This document shows, piece by piece, positions 44,028 to 54,317 of a stretch of 64,000 nucleotides of DNA; position 1 is the stretch's first letter; every line of letters begins with the position of its first letter. The stretch covers positions 1,240,001 through 1,304,000 of the forward strand of contig NZ_WEGL01000001.1 of the NCBI RefSeq assembly GCF_009604455.1, written 5' to 3'. The notes under the pieces were generated by a model that was given only the letters and a program-made list of their open reading frames with translations, was not told where the DNA came from and searched no databases. Source of the DNA: Streptomyces sp. RB17. GTDB lineage: Bacteria > Actinomycetota > Actinomycetes > Streptomycetales > Streptomycetaceae. The position numbers and the translations under genes are program-made.

Positions 44028-45155
44028 TCAGAGCCAGCCGTTGCGCCGGAAGCCCCGGTACAACACCAGACACGCCGCGGCCATCACGGCCATGACCAGC
44101 GGATAGCCGAACCGCCAGTGCAGCTCCGGCATGTGGTCGAAGTTCATGCCGTACACGCCGCACACCATCGTCGGCACGGCGATCACCGCGGCCCAGGCCG
44201 TGATCTTCCGCATGTCCTCGTTCTGTGCGACGGTGACCTGCGCGAGGTGGGCCTGCAGAATCGAGTTGAGCAGTTCGTCGAAGGCGGCGATCTGTTCCTT
44301 GGCCCGTATCAGGTGGTCGAGCACGTCCCGGAAGTAGGTCTGTATCTCCGGGGCGACGACCTTTATGGGCCGGGTGGCAAGGTCCTCCACCGGGCGGCCG
44401 AGCGGCATCACCGCCCGCTTCAGCTCCAGCAGCTCACGCTTCATCTGGTAGATGCGGCCGGGGTCGAGCCGTGCGCCGTTCTCCGAGAACACTGCCGTCT
44501 CAACCTGGTCGATGTCGGCCTGCACCGCATCTGTGACGTTCAGATAGTCGTCGACGACATGGTCGGCGATCGCGTGCAGCACCGCCGCCGGCCCCTTGGC
44601 GAGCTGATAAGGATGCGCCTCCAACTCCTCGCGCAGCGGGCCCAGCGAGCCGTGTCGGCCGTGTCGCACCGTGATGACGAAGTCCGCACCGACGAACACC
44701 ATGATCTCGCCGGTGTTGACCACCTCGCTGGTCGCCGTCAGTTGCTCGTGCTCCACGTAGCAGACCGTCTTGAACACCGCGAAGAGCGTGTCGCCGTAGT
44801 GCTCCAGCTTCGGGCGCTGATGGGCCTCGACCGCGTCCTCCACCGCCAGGGGGTGCAGGTCGAAGAGTTCGGCGATGCCCGCGAACTCACGGTCCGTCGG
44901 CTCGTGCAGTCCGAGCCAGACGAACCCCTCGCCCGTCTTGCGCACCATCCGCACGGCATCCACCAGGTCCGTGCACTGCGGCACCCGCACGCCGTCCTGG
45001 TATGTCACACAGTTGACCACCGAGGAGCCCAGCGGTGACCGGGCGGGATGACTCAGGTCCACGCGCGGCCGCCGCCGGGCCAGCCGCGCCACCTTGCGCA
45101 GGCCGCCGACCCTGCCCAGCCCCGTGACCTTCCGCAGATTCCCCGCCATGGACAT
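44028..45155 (-). CDS. CorA family Mg2+/Co2+ transporter
   Basis: This 375-aa protein has a large cytoplasmic N-terminal domain (ending LIRAKEQIAAFDELLNSILQ) and two C-terminal membrane helices; the pore signature GMN is present in VCGVYGMNFDHMPELHW. It forms a pentameric divalent-cation channel. ATG 45155 follows AGGAGATCCAG. The 220 bp upstream to the divergent methyltransferase contain a short duplicated GGATCTCCTC. Confidence 0.93.
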   Translation of the reverse strand: MSMAGNLRKVTGLGRVGGLRKVARLARRRPRVDLSHPARSPLGSSVVNCVTYQDGVRVPQCTDLVDAVRMVRKTGEGFVWLGLHEPTDREFAGIAELFDLHPLAVEDAVEAHQRPKLEHYGDTLFAVFKTVCYVEHEQLTATSEVVNTGEIMVFVGADFVITVRHGRHGSLGPLREELEAHPYQLAKGPAAVLHAIADHVVDDYLNVTDAVQADIDQVETAVFSENGARLDPGRIYQMKRELLELKRAVMPLGRPVEDLATRPIKVVAPEIQTYFRDVLDHLIRAKEQIAAFDELLNSILQAHLAQVTVAQNEDMRKITAWAAVIAVPTMVCGVYGMNFDHMPELHWRFGYPLVMAVMAAACLVLYRGFRRNGWL

Positions 45156-45376
45156 CTGGATCTCCTCGCTTGGATCTCCTCACGCAACGCTTTCGCGCCT
45201 TGCCCGGCAAGTCTGCCAGCCGAGAGCAAAACGCGGGTAAGCCTGTGGGAATGCGATGTTCCGCTTGGTTCCCGGCTGTGGACGGAGGATGGATGCCGGG
45301 GCGGCCCCGGCCCGGGCCGCCCGTGGCCGGAGCGTCGGCAGACCGGCCAGAGCCGGGTGACTGGGATGATCGTGAC

Positions 45377-46171
45377 ATGACCTCATCCGATGGATACCTC
45401 CTGGACAACCGGCAGAACGAGGCCGCTGAGCGCTTCGACGCCTTCACGGCCCTCTTCGATCCCACGACCTTCCGGCACATCGAGGCGGTCGGCATCGGGC
45501 CCGGCCGGCGCTGCTGGGAAGTCGGGGCCGGCGGCACTTCCGTGGTGTCCTGGCTCGCCGGGAAGGTGGGCTCCACCGGACAGGTCGTCGCCACCGACAT
45601 CGACACCACGCGGCTTCCCGCCGCGGCCCGCCCGCCGGTGGAGGTCCGCGTCCACGACGTGGGTGCCGAGGAACCGCCGGGTGAGGGCTTCGACCTGGTC
45701 CACGCCCGGCTCGTCCTTGTCCATGTCCCGGACCGGGAAAGGGCGTTGCGGTCCATGATCCAGGCCCTGCGGCCCGGCGGGTGGCTGCTGATCGAGGACG
45801 CCGACCCCGCTCTCCAGCCTCTGACCTGCCCTGACGAGTACGGCCCCGAGCAGCGGCTCGCCAACCGCCTGCGCCAGGGCTTCCGCAAGCTGCTCGCCGA
45901 ACGTGGCGCCGATCTGGCGTACGGCCGCAAGCTCCCGCGTCTGCTCCGCGAGGCCGGACTGAGCGGGGTGGAGGCCGATGCGTTCTTCCCGGTGACGTCA
46001 CCTGCCTGCACCGCTCTCGAGGCCGCGACGGTCCGTCAGATCCGGGACCGGCTGGTCAGCGCGGGCCTCGCAACCGACGAGGACATCGACCAGCACCTGG
46101 CCAACGTGGAGGCAGGCGGCATGGACCTGGCCACCGCGCCGATGATCTCGGCGTGGGGGCGGAAGGACTAG
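45377..46171 (+). CDS. SAM-dependent methyltransferase
   Basis: This 264-aa protein begins TSSDGYLLDNRQNEAAERFD and has motif I as RCWEVGAGGTSVVSWLA, then VVATDIDTTRL, FDLVHARLVLVHVPDRERAL and MIQALRPGGWLLIEDADPAL. This matches the UbiE/antibiotic-methyltransferase-like group; target unknown. ATG 45377 is inferred; ribosome site weak. Confidence 0.85.
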   Translation: MTSSDGYLLDNRQNEAAERFDAFTALFDPTTFRHIEAVGIGPGRRCWEVGAGGTSVVSWLAGKVGSTGQVVATDIDTTRLPAAARPPVEVRVHDVGAEEPPGEGFDLVHARLVLVHVPDRERALRSMIQALRPGGWLLIEDADPALQPLTCPDEYGPEQRLANRLRQGFRKLLAERGADLAYGRKLPRLLREAGLSGVEADAFFPVTSPACTALEAATVRQIRDRLVSAGLATDEDIDQHLANVEAGGMDLATAPMISAWGRKD

Positions 46172-46289
46172 CGGCGAGGAAGGCCTGGAGCCCGCGCCTC
46201 TGTTCGGCGTGGACCCCCGCGCCCCGCCACGGTGTTCGCGGTGCGGGCCGGGCCTTCTGCGCCGCTGTCCACGTGGTGCCGGCCGGCGG

Positions 46290-47225
46290 TCAGCCGTCGC
46301 GCTCGGGACGTGGTGGTCTGGCGCCCACCCGTTCGACCGCCTCCGCACCTGCCCGGCAGCCGCGTGCCGCTGCCTCTTCCGCGTCCGCGCCCGCGAGCAG
46401 GGCGGCGAGGAACGCGCCGGTGAAGGCGTCACCGGCGCCCGTGGTGTCCCGGGGGACCGCCGGCACGGCCGGGACCCTGGCCGGTGCGCCGCCGGAACGG
46501 GCCACCAGCGCACCGTCCGCTCCCGCCTTGGCGACCACCAGCGGGACGAGACGGCTCAACTTGGCCGCCGCGTCCACCGGATCCGGCAGTCCCGTCAGCA
46601 GACATGCCTCGTCCCGGCTGGGCAGCAGCACGTCCAGCTCCTCCGCGAAGGCCAGGAAACGGTCCAGCCCCAGCCGTACCAGGAAGCCGGCCGACGCCGG
46701 ATCGAGGCTGACCGGCACGCCACGCGTGTGTGCCGCCGCGAGCGCCGTCCGTGCGAGCTCCCGGCTCGGCTCCGTGAACAGCAGATAGCCCGACAGGTGC
46801 AGTCGGCCGACGCCGTCGAGCAAGGCGTCCCTCCAGTCGGCGGGTTCGAGCCGCAAAGACGCCCCGCTGTCCGTGAGGAACGTACGCTCCGCCGCCGCAC
46901 CCGCATCGACGAGGCAGATCACCGTCCCGGTCGCCGCCGTCGGATCGACCACCAGCCGGGGCCGCACTCCGGCCGCGACCAGCTCACGCTCGTGCCACGC
47001 GGCCGCGTCCTCCCCCACCCGCCCGAGCAGCCGTACGTCCGCGCAGCCCGTGTGCGCGGCCCAGCAGGCCACGTTCGCGCCCGCGCCGCCCGGCAGTGTG
47101 CGGATCTCCGCGGCGGTGTCCGTGCCGGCCGCGAGCGGCCTCCGGTGCCGGGCGACCACATCCGTGACCACGTCACCGACGACCAGCAGGGCCCCGTCCC
47201 GGCCCGCGGTCACCTCCTGGACCAT
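46290..47225 (-). CDS. PfkB-family kinase, probable pseudouridine kinase
   Basis: This 311-aa sugar-kinase-fold protein has PGGAGANVACWAAHTG near the N-terminus and the PfkB signature RDTTGAGDAFTGAFLAALLAG near the C-terminus, with the catalytic Asp in GAGDAF. Its start overlaps the psuG 3' end (ATG 47225, 16-nt overlap; GTG 47213 as GTGA overlap is the alternative). That coupling is the basis for calling pseudouridine kinase, which phosphorylates pseudouridine to the substrate of PsuG. Confidence 0.85.
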   Translation of the reverse strand: MVQEVTAGRDGALLVVGDVVTDVVARHRRPLAAGTDTAAEIRTLPGGAGANVACWAAHTGCADVRLLGRVGEDAAAWHERELVAAGVRPRLVVDPTAATGTVICLVDAGAAAERTFLTDSGASLRLEPADWRDALLDGVGRLHLSGYLLFTEPSRELARTALAAAHTRGVPVSLDPASAGFLVRLGLDRFLAFAEELDVLLPSRDEACLLTGLPDPVDAAAKLSRLVPLVVAKAGADGALVARSGGAPARVPAVPAVPRDTTGAGDAFTGAFLAALLAGADAEEAAARGCRAGAEAVERVGARPPRPERDG

Positions 47226-48118
47226 GCCGTGGCGATCCTGGCCGCCAGCCGTACGTTGCCGCGCACGGCCGCCAGATTGGCGCTCAGCGAGGCCCCGGCG
47301 GTGTGCCGGACCAGGTAGTCCAGCAGGAACGGGGTCACCGCCTGACCGGAGATGCCCTGGTCCGCGCAGGCGCGCAGGCCGTCGGCCAGCACGCGCGCGT
47401 GGAGCTCGGGGTCGAGCTGCTCCGCCTCGGGGACGGGCTGGGCGACGATCAGGGCCGACGGCGGCGCGTCGAGCGCGTCCTGAGCCCGCATGACGTCCGC
47501 GACCTGTTCCGGGGTGTCCAGTCTCCAGTCGACCGGATGCCCCGAGTCGGACAGATAGAAGCCGGGGAACCGGTCGGTGCCGTACCCGGCGACGGCCACC
47601 CCCAGCGTCTCCAGGCGCTGCAGGGTCGCCGGCACGTCCAGGATCGACTTCACGCCGGCGCAGACCACCGTGATCCGGGTGCGGGCCAGCAGCCCCAGGT
47701 CGGCCGACTCGTCCTGGGTCACCGCCCACTCCCGGTGCACACCGCCCAGCCCGCCGGTGGCGAACACCCGCAGGCCCGCGAGCGCGGCCAGCTGCGCCGT
47801 CGCCGACACCGTGGTCGCCCCGCTCGCACCGCTCGCCACCGCGAGTGGCAGGTCGCGGTGGCCGAGCTTGCGGATGCCGTCCTCGTTGGCGACCCGCTCC
47901 AGCTGCTCCTTGTCCAGGCCGACACGGGGACGACCGTCGAGCACGGCGACGGTCGCCGGTACGGCGCCCTCCCGGCGCACCGCGTCCTCCAGCTCCAGCG
48001 CCACCTGCAGGTTGCGCGGGCGGGGCAGACCGTGCGCGATGATCGTGGACTCCAGGGCCACCACGGGCCGTCGTGCGTCGATCGCTTCCCGGACCTCTTC
48101 CGACACCATCAGCACCAC
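47210..48118 (-). CDS. psuG: pseudouridine-5'-phosphate glycosidase
   Basis: This 302-aa enzyme cleaves the C-C bond of pseudouridine 5'-phosphate to uracil and ribose 5-phosphate, by a Mn2+-dependent lysine mechanism. Landmarks are VVALESTIIAHGLPRPRNLQ, ASGASGATTVSATAQLAALA, FATGGLGGVHREW and CAGVKSILDVPATLQRLE, where Lys is the Schiff-base residue. GTG 48118 was chosen because GGAGG lies exactly seven bases upstream; ATG 48109 is the alternative. Confidence 0.93.
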   Translation of the reverse strand: MVLMVSEEVREAIDARRPVVALESTIIAHGLPRPRNLQVALELEDAVRREGAVPATVAVLDGRPRVGLDKEQLERVANEDGIRKLGHRDLPLAVASGASGATTVSATAQLAALAGLRVFATGGLGGVHREWAVTQDESADLGLLARTRITVVCAGVKSILDVPATLQRLETLGVAVAGYGTDRFPGFYLSDSGHPVDWRLDTPEQVADVMRAQDALDAPPSALIVAQPVPEAEQLDPELHARVLADGLRACADQGISGQAVTPFLLDYLVRHTAGASLSANLAAVRGNVRLAARIATAWSRR

Positions 48119-48233
48119 GCGCACGCCTCCTGTCCGTCGGCCTTTCCTCATCTCTGGCGTGCACCGACCGCCGTTAAACGCTTACGGCCTGTTGCCCTTG
48201 CGGACTGCCGGCGACGCCACCAGCCTGGGGCGC

Positions 48234-48665
48234 ATGACCAGGAACAGCACGCGTCTCGACCATGTCGTCCTGTGGGTGGCCGATCCCGTGGCCGCGGTCG
48301 GCTTCTATCAGAAGGCCGTCGGTCTGGAGCCGATCAGGGTCGCCGAGTTCACCGAGGGAAAGGTGGCTTTCCCCTCCGTGCGCGTCAACGAGGAGACCAT
48401 CCTCGACCTCGCCCCGCTCACCATGGCGGCACGCATGCAGATGCTGCCCGGCGCGGCCGAGAGCGCCGGCCAGCCCGTCAACCACATCTGCCTGTCCCTG
48501 CCCGCCGACGCCTTCGACGCCCTCCGCGCCCGCCTGCAGGAACACGGTGTCGCCATGTCGGGCATCGACCACGACCTCTCCGGCGCCCGCGGCAACGCCA
48601 CGCGCAGCTTCTACTTCCGCGACCCCGACGGCAACGTCTTCGAAGCCCGGCACTACGACGAGTAG
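48234..48665 (+). CDS. VOC/glyoxalase superfamily protein
   Basis: This 143-aa protein has two beta-alpha-beta-beta-beta modules: RLDHVVLWVADPVAAVGFYQ at the start, NHICLSLPADAFDALRARLQ in the middle and SFYFRDPDGNVFEARHYDE at the end. His and Glu in these strands are typical metal ligands. Substrate unknown. It is divergent from psuG across 115 bp. Confidence 0.87.
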   Translation: MTRNSTRLDHVVLWVADPVAAVGFYQKAVGLEPIRVAEFTEGKVAFPSVRVNEETILDLAPLTMAARMQMLPGAAESAGQPVNHICLSLPADAFDALRARLQEHGVAMSGIDHDLSGARGNATRSFYFRDPDGNVFEARHYDE

Positions 48666-48721
48666 CCGGGGCCGCGCAGAGACGGGCAGCCGGGACTGGG
48701 CAGGGACGAGCAGCCGGCCGG

Positions 48722-49276
48722 TCAGAACAGCGGCTCGGGCAGCACACCCTCCAGGGCGAGCAGTTTCCTCTTGGTCTCCAGCCCGCCCCCGAAGCCGCCG
48801 ATCCCGCCGTCGCTCTCCACCACCCGGTGGCACGGAACGACCACCGGCAGCGGATTGGCACCCATCGCCGCGCCGACCGCCTGCGCCCCGCCGGGCTGCC
48901 CGACCCGCCCGGCGAGATCGCCGTACCCCACCACCGTGCCGTACGGCACACCGGTCGCCAGCTCGCGCAGCACCTGCCGGTTGAAGCCGGAGATCAACGA
49001 CCAGTCCAGTGGCAGATCGAAGTCGTGCCGCTCGCCCGCGAAGTAGGCCCTCAGCTGGCGTATGGCCTCCGTCAGCAGCGGCGAGCCGGGATCCTCCACA
49101 GGAGCGGCGCCCAGCCGGGCCGCCAGCCGCTCCAGGGCGCGGTCACGCACCGTGTCCGTCGCGTGGAAGACGACGTTGACCAGGCCGTCACGGCTGGCCG
49201 CCAGCATCAGCGGTCCGACGTCCGTGCCCACCACGGCCCACTCGACCCGCTGCTCATCCTGCCCATGGCTGTCCAT
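48722..49276 (-). CDS. methylated-DNA-[protein]-cysteine S-methyltransferase
   Basis: This 184-aa suicide repair protein takes the alkyl group from O6-alkylguanine onto Cys149 in the motif VVVPCHRVVESDGGIGGF. The preceding VPYGTVVGYGDLAGRVGQPG with Arg is the helix-turn-helix minor-groove reader. ATG 49276 begins MDSHGQDEQRVEWAVVG. Family length is normal. Confidence 0.95.
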   Translation of the reverse strand: MDSHGQDEQRVEWAVVGTDVGPLMLAASRDGLVNVVFHATDTVRDRALERLAARLGAAPVEDPGSPLLTEAIRQLRAYFAGERHDFDLPLDWSLISGFNRQVLRELATGVPYGTVVGYGDLAGRVGQPGGAQAVGAAMGANPLPVVVPCHRVVESDGGIGGFGGGLETKRKLLALEGVLPEPLF

Positions 49277-49317
49277 GCGCCCACGGTACGGCCCGCCACT
49301 GACAATGCCCGGCGCGC

Positions 49318-50187
49318 TCAGTCCGAGCCGAGCGCCGCCCGTACCACGTCGGGCTTGTTGGTGATGATCCCGTCGACGTCGTAGCCCGCGACCTTGCACG
49401 CGGTGGCCGCGTCGTTCACCGTCCAGGCGAACACCCTGAGCGGCCTGCCGTGCGGCCCGTCGAAGGAGTGCACGGTCGCGACGTACCCCTTGGAGAGCGA
49501 GCCGTACGAGGGGTTGACGAGATCGGTGAAACGCGCGTACTCGTGCAGCTGTGCCACGGTGGGCGAGCCGAGATAGCCGGTGGTGACCGCGGGCTTCAGC
49601 TCGTGCACGGTCCGGATGCTGTCGCCGCTGAAGCTCTGCACGATCAGCCGGTCCAGGTGCTTGTGGTCCAGCCAGCCCTCGTTCCCGAGGAGCTTCAGGG
49701 TCTGCTGCTCGATGCCGGGATACAGCTCGGGGTTCTTGATCTCCAGGAGCAGCTTCTCGTGGTTGTGCTCGATCCGGCGCATGTACTGCTTCAGTGTCGG
49801 CACACGCGTGCCCGCGTATGCGGGGGAGTACCAGCTTCCCGCGTCCAGCCGGGCGATCTCGGCTGCGGTGAAGTCCTTGACCTTCCACGGAGCCCGGCCG
49901 GGGAAGACCTTCTCGACGTTCGTGGTGCGCTGCAGGCTGTCGTCGTGGATCACGACCAGCTCGCCGTCCTTGGTGCGCTGGACGTCGTTCTCCATCCAGG
50001 AGAAGCCCAGCTGCGCCGCCTTGTCGATCGAGGCCAGCGTGTTCTCGGGAGCGTAGGCGGAGGCACCACGGTGGGCGATCACCGTGGGCTCGCCGGCATC
50101 GCCGGCCCGGGCATCGGAGCCGGGGCTCAGCAGGGCCGCCGTTCCCAGGATTGCGGCAACCGTGGCGGCGACTACGCGCGCGTGCAT
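49318..50187 (-). CDS. secreted glycerophosphodiester phosphodiesterase
   Basis: This 289-aa GDPD hydrolyses glycerophosphodiesters to sn-glycerol 3-phosphate. A signal peptide (ARVVAATVAAILGTAALLSPG) precedes the TIM-barrel active site: VIAHRGASAYAPENTLASID (His-Arg, Glu), MENDVQRTKDGELVVIHDDS (Glu, Asp, His) and LLLEIKNPEL (Lys). ATG 50187 follows CGAGGAG. Location: outside the membrane, likely phosphate scavenging. No PHO-box-like direct repeat is obvious upstream. Confidence 0.92.
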   Translation of the reverse strand: MHARVVAATVAAILGTAALLSPGSDARAGDAGEPTVIAHRGASAYAPENTLASIDKAAQLGFSWMENDVQRTKDGELVVIHDDSLQRTTNVEKVFPGRAPWKVKDFTAAEIARLDAGSWYSPAYAGTRVPTLKQYMRRIEHNHEKLLLEIKNPELYPGIEQQTLKLLGNEGWLDHKHLDRLIVQSFSGDSIRTVHELKPAVTTGYLGSPTVAQLHEYARFTDLVNPSYGSLSKGYVATVHSFDGPHGRPLRVFAWTVNDAATACKVAGYDVDGIITNKPDVVRAALGSD

Positions 50188-50465
50188 GCAGACTCCTCGC
50201 GTCGATCGAACACGGACAGCAACAAGACTGACAGCAGAAAGTCAACGGCACCCGGCGCACGACGGCCACAGACCGAATGGATATGTGCCGAGTCCGCTCA
50301 CCGGTGCCGCACAACTGCGGCAAGGCCGTGTTTCTTTGCCGGAAAATCGTTCGACCATTCCGGTGGGGGTCATACTCTCTGCGACAACCCTGACCGCCCT
50401 GGCGGTCCTGGGCCGGGGGATTTTCAAGGATTCCGGGACGCAAGAGGGCGGAAGGGCAGCCGCGG

Positions 50466-51332
50466 ATGCAAGGCACGGTCGACGGATTCAGCTACGGGGC
50501 CGTCACCCCGTTGGTGGCCTATCTGATGGCCTGCCTCGGCGGCGCCCTCGGCCTGCGCTGCACCACCAGGTCCCTGCTGGTCACACACTCCCGGCGGCCC
50601 GCCTGGCTGGCCCTCGGCTCGGCCGCGATCGGTTCCGGCATCTGGACCATGCACTTCGTCGCCATGATGGGCTTCGCCATCGAGGAGACGCCGATCCACT
50701 ACGACACGCCGATCACCTACGCGAGCCTCGGCCTCGCCGTCGTCATGGTCGGTGTCGGGATCTTCATCGTCGGCTACCGGGGCGCCACCGGCACCGCGCT
50801 CTTCACCGGCGGCACGATCACCGGTCTGGGCGTCGCCTCGATGCACTACCTCGGCATGGCCGGCGTGCACTTCCACGGGCGGTTCACCTACAACACCTAC
50901 ACCGTCGCCGCCTCCGTCGTCATAGCGGTCGTGGCCGCCACCGCCGCGCTGTGGGCCGCCGGACAGGTCCGGGGCTTCACGTGGAGCGTGGGTGCGAGCC
51001 TCGTCATGGGGCTCGCGGTCAGCGGCATGCACTACACGGGCATGGCCGCCCTCGGTGTCCACCTCGACGGCGCCTCCCACACCGGCGGCGGCGCGCCGGA
51101 GCCCTCCGTGCTCGCGCCGATGCTGATCGGCCCGCTCGCCTTCCTGCTCCTCGCGGGCGTCGTGGTGGTCTTCGACCCGATGATGATCACGGGTCGGCCC
51201 GTCCCCAGGCCCGTCGAGCACAAACCGGGCGTCCCGGCCTCCGCCGTCCCCTCCCACCAGTACCGGCGTCCCGCCCTCCACGAGGAGCACCGGACCGAGC
51301 ACCACGTCTCCCGGACCCCGCAGAACCGCTGA
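50466..51332 (+). CDS. MHYT-domain membrane sensor protein
   Basis: This 288-aa protein has seven predicted membrane helices with three MHYT motifs: [28 protein letters not shown] and [14 protein letters not shown]. These are proposed to bind copper and sense oxygen, CO or NO. There is no output domain such as GGDEF; the C-terminal 50 residues are hydrophilic ([13 protein letters not shown]). The 278 bp upstream lack a gene. Confidence 0.9.
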   Translation: MQGTVDGFSYGAVTPLVAYLMACLGGALGLRCTTRSLLVTHSRRPAWLALGSAAIGSGIWTMHFVAMMGFAIEETPIHYDTPITYASLGLAVVMVGVGIFIVGYRGATGTALFTGGTITGLGVASMHYLGMAGVHFHGRFTYNTYTVAASVVIAVVAATAALWAAGQVRGFTWSVGASLVMGLAVSGMHYTGMAALGVHLDGASHTGGGAPEPSVLAPMLIGPLAFLLLAGVVVVFDPMMITGRPVPRPVEHKPGVPASAVPSHQYRRPALHEEHRTEHHVSRTPQNR

Positions 51333-51372
51333 TCCGGACCCGTTGTCAGTGCGGGGTCGTACGGTGGATGAC

Positions 51373-53520
51373 ATGCGGCCCGTTTCCCAGATCGAACGCA
51401 CGGTGGCGCCCTTCGAGGTCGTCAGCCCCTACCAGCCCAGCGGCGACCAGCCGACGGCCATCGCCGACCTCGCCAAGCGCATCGAGGCCGGCGAGAAGGA
51501 CGTCGTCCTGCTGGGCGCGACCGGCACCGGCAAGTCCGCCACCACGGCGTGGATGATCGAGAAGCTCCAGCGCCCCACGCTCGTGATGGCGCCGAACAAG
51601 ACGTTGGCCGCCCAGCTGGCCAACGAGTTCCGCGAGCTGTTGCCGAACAACGCGGTCGAGTACTTCGTCTCGTACTACGACTACTACCAGCCCGAGGCCT
51701 ACGTCCCCCAGTCGGACACCTACATCGAGAAGGACTCCTCGATCAACGAGGAGGTCGAGCGGCTGCGCCACTCGGCGACGAACTCGCTGCTCACCCGCCG
51801 CGACGTCATCGTGGTCGCCTCGGTGTCCTGCATCTACGGCCTCGGTACTCCGCAGGAGTACGTGGACCGGATGGTGCCCCTCAGGGTCGGCGACGAGATC
51901 GACCGGGACGAGCTGCTGCGCCGTTTCGTCGACATCCAGTACACGCGCAACGACATGGCCTTCAGCCGCGGCACCTTCCGCGTCCGCGGCGACACCATCG
52001 AGATCTTCCCGGTGTACGAGGAGCTGGCCGTCCGCATCGAGATGTTCGGCGACGAGATCGAGGCGTTGTCCACGCTGCACCCGCTCACCGGCGAGATCAT
52101 CAGCGACGACCAGCAGCTGTACGTCTTCCCGGCCTCCCACTACGTCGCCGGCCCCGAGCGCATGGAGCGGGCTGTCAACGACATCGAGAAGGAGCTGGGG
52201 GAGCGCCTGGCCGAGCTGGAGAAGCAGGGCAAGCTCCTGGAGGCCCAGCGGCTGCGGATGCGCACCACGTACGACCTCGAGATGCTCCGCCAGATCGGCA
52301 CCTGCTCCGGCGTGGAGAACTACTCGATGCACTTCGACGGCCGCTCGCCCGGCTCCCCGCCCAACACCCTGCTGGACTACTTCCCGGACGACTTCCTGCT
52401 CGTCATCGACGAGTCGCACGTCACCGTCCCGCAGATCGGCGCGATGTACGAGGGCGACGCCTCCCGCAAGCGCACCCTCGTGGAGCACGGCTTCCGCCTG
52501 CCCTCCGCACTGGACAACCGCCCCCTGAAGTGGGAGGAGTTCCAGGAGCGCATCGACCAGACCGTCTACCTGTCGGCCACCCCGGGCACCTACGAGCTGT
52601 CGCGCTCCGACGGCGTCGTCGAGCAGATCATTCGCCCGACCGGTCTGGTCGACCCGGAGGTCGTGGTCAAGCCCACCGAGGGCCAGATCGACGACCTGGT
52701 GCACGAGATCCGCAAGCGCACCGAGAAGGACGAGCGCGTCCTCGTCACCACGCTCACCAAGAAGATGGCCGAGGACCTCACCGACTACTTCCTGGAGCTC
52801 GGCATTCAGGTGCGCTATCTGCACAGCGACGTCGACACCCTGCGCCGCGTCGAGCTGCTGCGGGAACTGCGCTCCGGTGAGTACGACGTCCTGGTCGGCA
52901 TCAACCTCCTGCGGGAAGGTCTCGACCTGCCCGAGGTGTCCCTGGTAGCGATCCTCGACGCCGACAAGGAAGGCTTCCTGCGCTCGGGCACCTCGCTGAT
53001 CCAGACCATCGGCCGCGCGGCGCGCAATGTCTCCGGTCAGGTCCACATGTACGCCGACAAGATCACCCCGGCGATGGAGAAGGCCATCGAGGAGACCAAC
53101 CGCCGCCGGGAGAAGCAGGTCGCCTACAACAAGGCCAACGGCATCGACCCGCAGCCGCTGCGCAAGAAGATCAACGACATCGTCGCGCAGATCGCCCGTG
53201 AGGAGGTCGACACCGAGCAGCTGCTCGGCACCGGCTACCGCAAGTCCAAGGACGGCAAGGGCGCCAAGGCGCCCGTCCCGGCGCTGGGCGACAAGGCGGC
53301 CAAGGCCGCGAAGGCCGGCAAGGCCGCCAAGGGCAAGGCGGCGGTCACGGTTCCCACGGACCGCCCGGCGGCCGAACTCGCCGAGCAGATCGAGGAGATG
53401 ACCGAGCGGATGCGTGCGGCCGCCGCGGAGCTGCAGTTCGAGATCGCGGCCCGGCTGCGTGACGAGGTCTCGGAGATGAAGAAGGAACTGCGCCAGATGC
53501 GCGAGGCCGGCCTCGCCTGA
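51373..53520 (+). CDS. uvrB: excinuclease ABC subunit B
   Basis: This 715-aa helicase-like subunit loads onto lesions with UvrA and positions UvrC. Walker A GATGTGKS is at residues 48-55, the beta-hairpin is [20 protein letters not shown], motif II is [13 protein letters not shown] and motif [11 protein letters not shown]. The C-terminal UVR domain is present ([15 protein letters not shown]). Between about residues 615 and 665 there is an Ala/Lys-rich insert ([17 protein letters not shown]), common in Streptomyces. ATG 51373 is adopted; GTG 51364 is possible. Confidence 0.97.
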   Translation: MRPVSQIERTVAPFEVVSPYQPSGDQPTAIADLAKRIEAGEKDVVLLGATGTGKSATTAWMIEKLQRPTLVMAPNKTLAAQLANEFRELLPNNAVEYFVSYYDYYQPEAYVPQSDTYIEKDSSINEEVERLRHSATNSLLTRRDVIVVASVSCIYGLGTPQEYVDRMVPLRVGDEIDRDELLRRFVDIQYTRNDMAFSRGTFRVRGDTIEIFPVYEELAVRIEMFGDEIEALSTLHPLTGEIISDDQQLYVFPASHYVAGPERMERAVNDIEKELGERLAELEKQGKLLEAQRLRMRTTYDLEMLRQIGTCSGVENYSMHFDGRSPGSPPNTLLDYFPDDFLLVIDESHVTVPQIGAMYEGDASRKRTLVEHGFRLPSALDNRPLKWEEFQERIDQTVYLSATPGTYELSRSDGVVEQIIRPTGLVDPEVVVKPTEGQIDDLVHEIRKRTEKDERVLVTTLTKKMAEDLTDYFLELGIQVRYLHSDVDTLRRVELLRELRSGEYDVLVGINLLREGLDLPEVSLVAILDADKEGFLRSGTSLIQTIGRAARNVSGQVHMYADKITPAMEKAIEETNRRREKQVAYNKANGIDPQPLRKKINDIVAQIAREEVDTEQLLGTGYRKSKDGKGAKAPVPALGDKAAKAAKAGKAAKGKAAVTVPTDRPAAELAEQIEEMTERMRAAAAELQFEIAARLRDEVSEMKKELRQMREAGLA

Positions 53521-53558
53521 CCCCGCGCCACCCGGCCGGACCTCGGCAGATGCGCCAA

Positions 53559-53570
53559 GTGTTGCAACAC
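53559..53570. promoter_or_regulatory. 12-bp perfect palindrome between uvrB and terD
   Basis: GTGTTGCAACAC lies 38 bp after uvrB and 107 bp before the TerD gene; it may be an operator for the Ter genes. Confidence 0.45.
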
Positions 53571-53677
53571 CGACACAAAGCGCGGGCCGGGGTTCGGCGC
53601 TGTCGGTGCCCCTGCGTAGGGTTCTTGGCAACCGCGCACTGCGCGGCAACAGGGGACCTTCGAGAGGGGATTCAGCG

Positions 53678-54256
53678 GTGTCCGTCAACTTGAGCAAGGG
53701 TCAGGCCATCAGCCTGGAGAAGAAGGACGGGGGCACCCTGACCGCGGTCCGCATGGGGCTCGGCTGGCAGGCGGCGAAGCGCCGGGGTCTGTTCGGCTCC
53801 CGCACGCGCGAGATCGACCTGGACGCGTCGGCCGTCCTCTTCGCCGAGTCCCAGCCGGTCGATGTCGTCTTCTTCCGCCACCTGGTGAGCGACGACGGTT
53901 CCGTCCGCCACACCGGTGACAACCTCGTCGGCGGCGTCGGACAGGGCGGTGACGACGAGGCGATCCTCGTGGACCTGCAGCGGGTTCCGGTCCACATCGA
54001 CCAGATCGTCTTCACCGTGAACTCCTTCACGGGCCAGACCTTCCAGGAGGTGCAGAACGCGTTCTGCCGTCTCGTGGACGAGACCAACGGCCAGGAACTT
54101 GCCCGCTACACGCTGGACGGCGGCGGCGACTACACCGCCCAGATCATGGCGAAGGTGCACCGCGCGGGCCCGGGCTGGACGTTGACCGCCCTGGGCGCCC
54201 CGGCCTACGGCCGTACGTTCCAGGATCTGATGCCGGCGATCCAGCAGCACCTGTAG
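53678..54256 (+). CDS. TerD family stress protein
   Basis: This 192-aa TerD-type protein begins SVNLSKGQAISLEKKDGGTL and has the paired Ca2+-binding signature pieces EIDLDASAVLF and GDNLVGGVGQGGDDEAILVD. TerD proteins bind calcium and belong to tellurite- and stress-responsive complexes at the membrane. GTG 53678 follows GAGAGGGG. The larger TerD-fusion gene starts 61 bp downstream and TerC follows, so the three form a Ter stress cluster. Confidence 0.92.
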   Translation: MSVNLSKGQAISLEKKDGGTLTAVRMGLGWQAAKRRGLFGSRTREIDLDASAVLFAESQPVDVVFFRHLVSDDGSVRHTGDNLVGGVGQGGDDEAILVDLQRVPVHIDQIVFTVNSFTGQTFQEVQNAFCRLVDETNGQELARYTLDGGGDYTAQIMAKVHRAGPGWTLTALGAPAYGRTFQDLMPAIQQHL

Positions 54257-54317
54257 GACGGCCCGCTCGACCGGCGGGGCGCACGACAGAACGACAACGA
54301 CACAGGGGGCGACGGCG

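Noticed and set aside
51346..53697. Long frame antisense to uvrB
   Set aside because: Shadow of uvrB; no ribosome site or codon bias.
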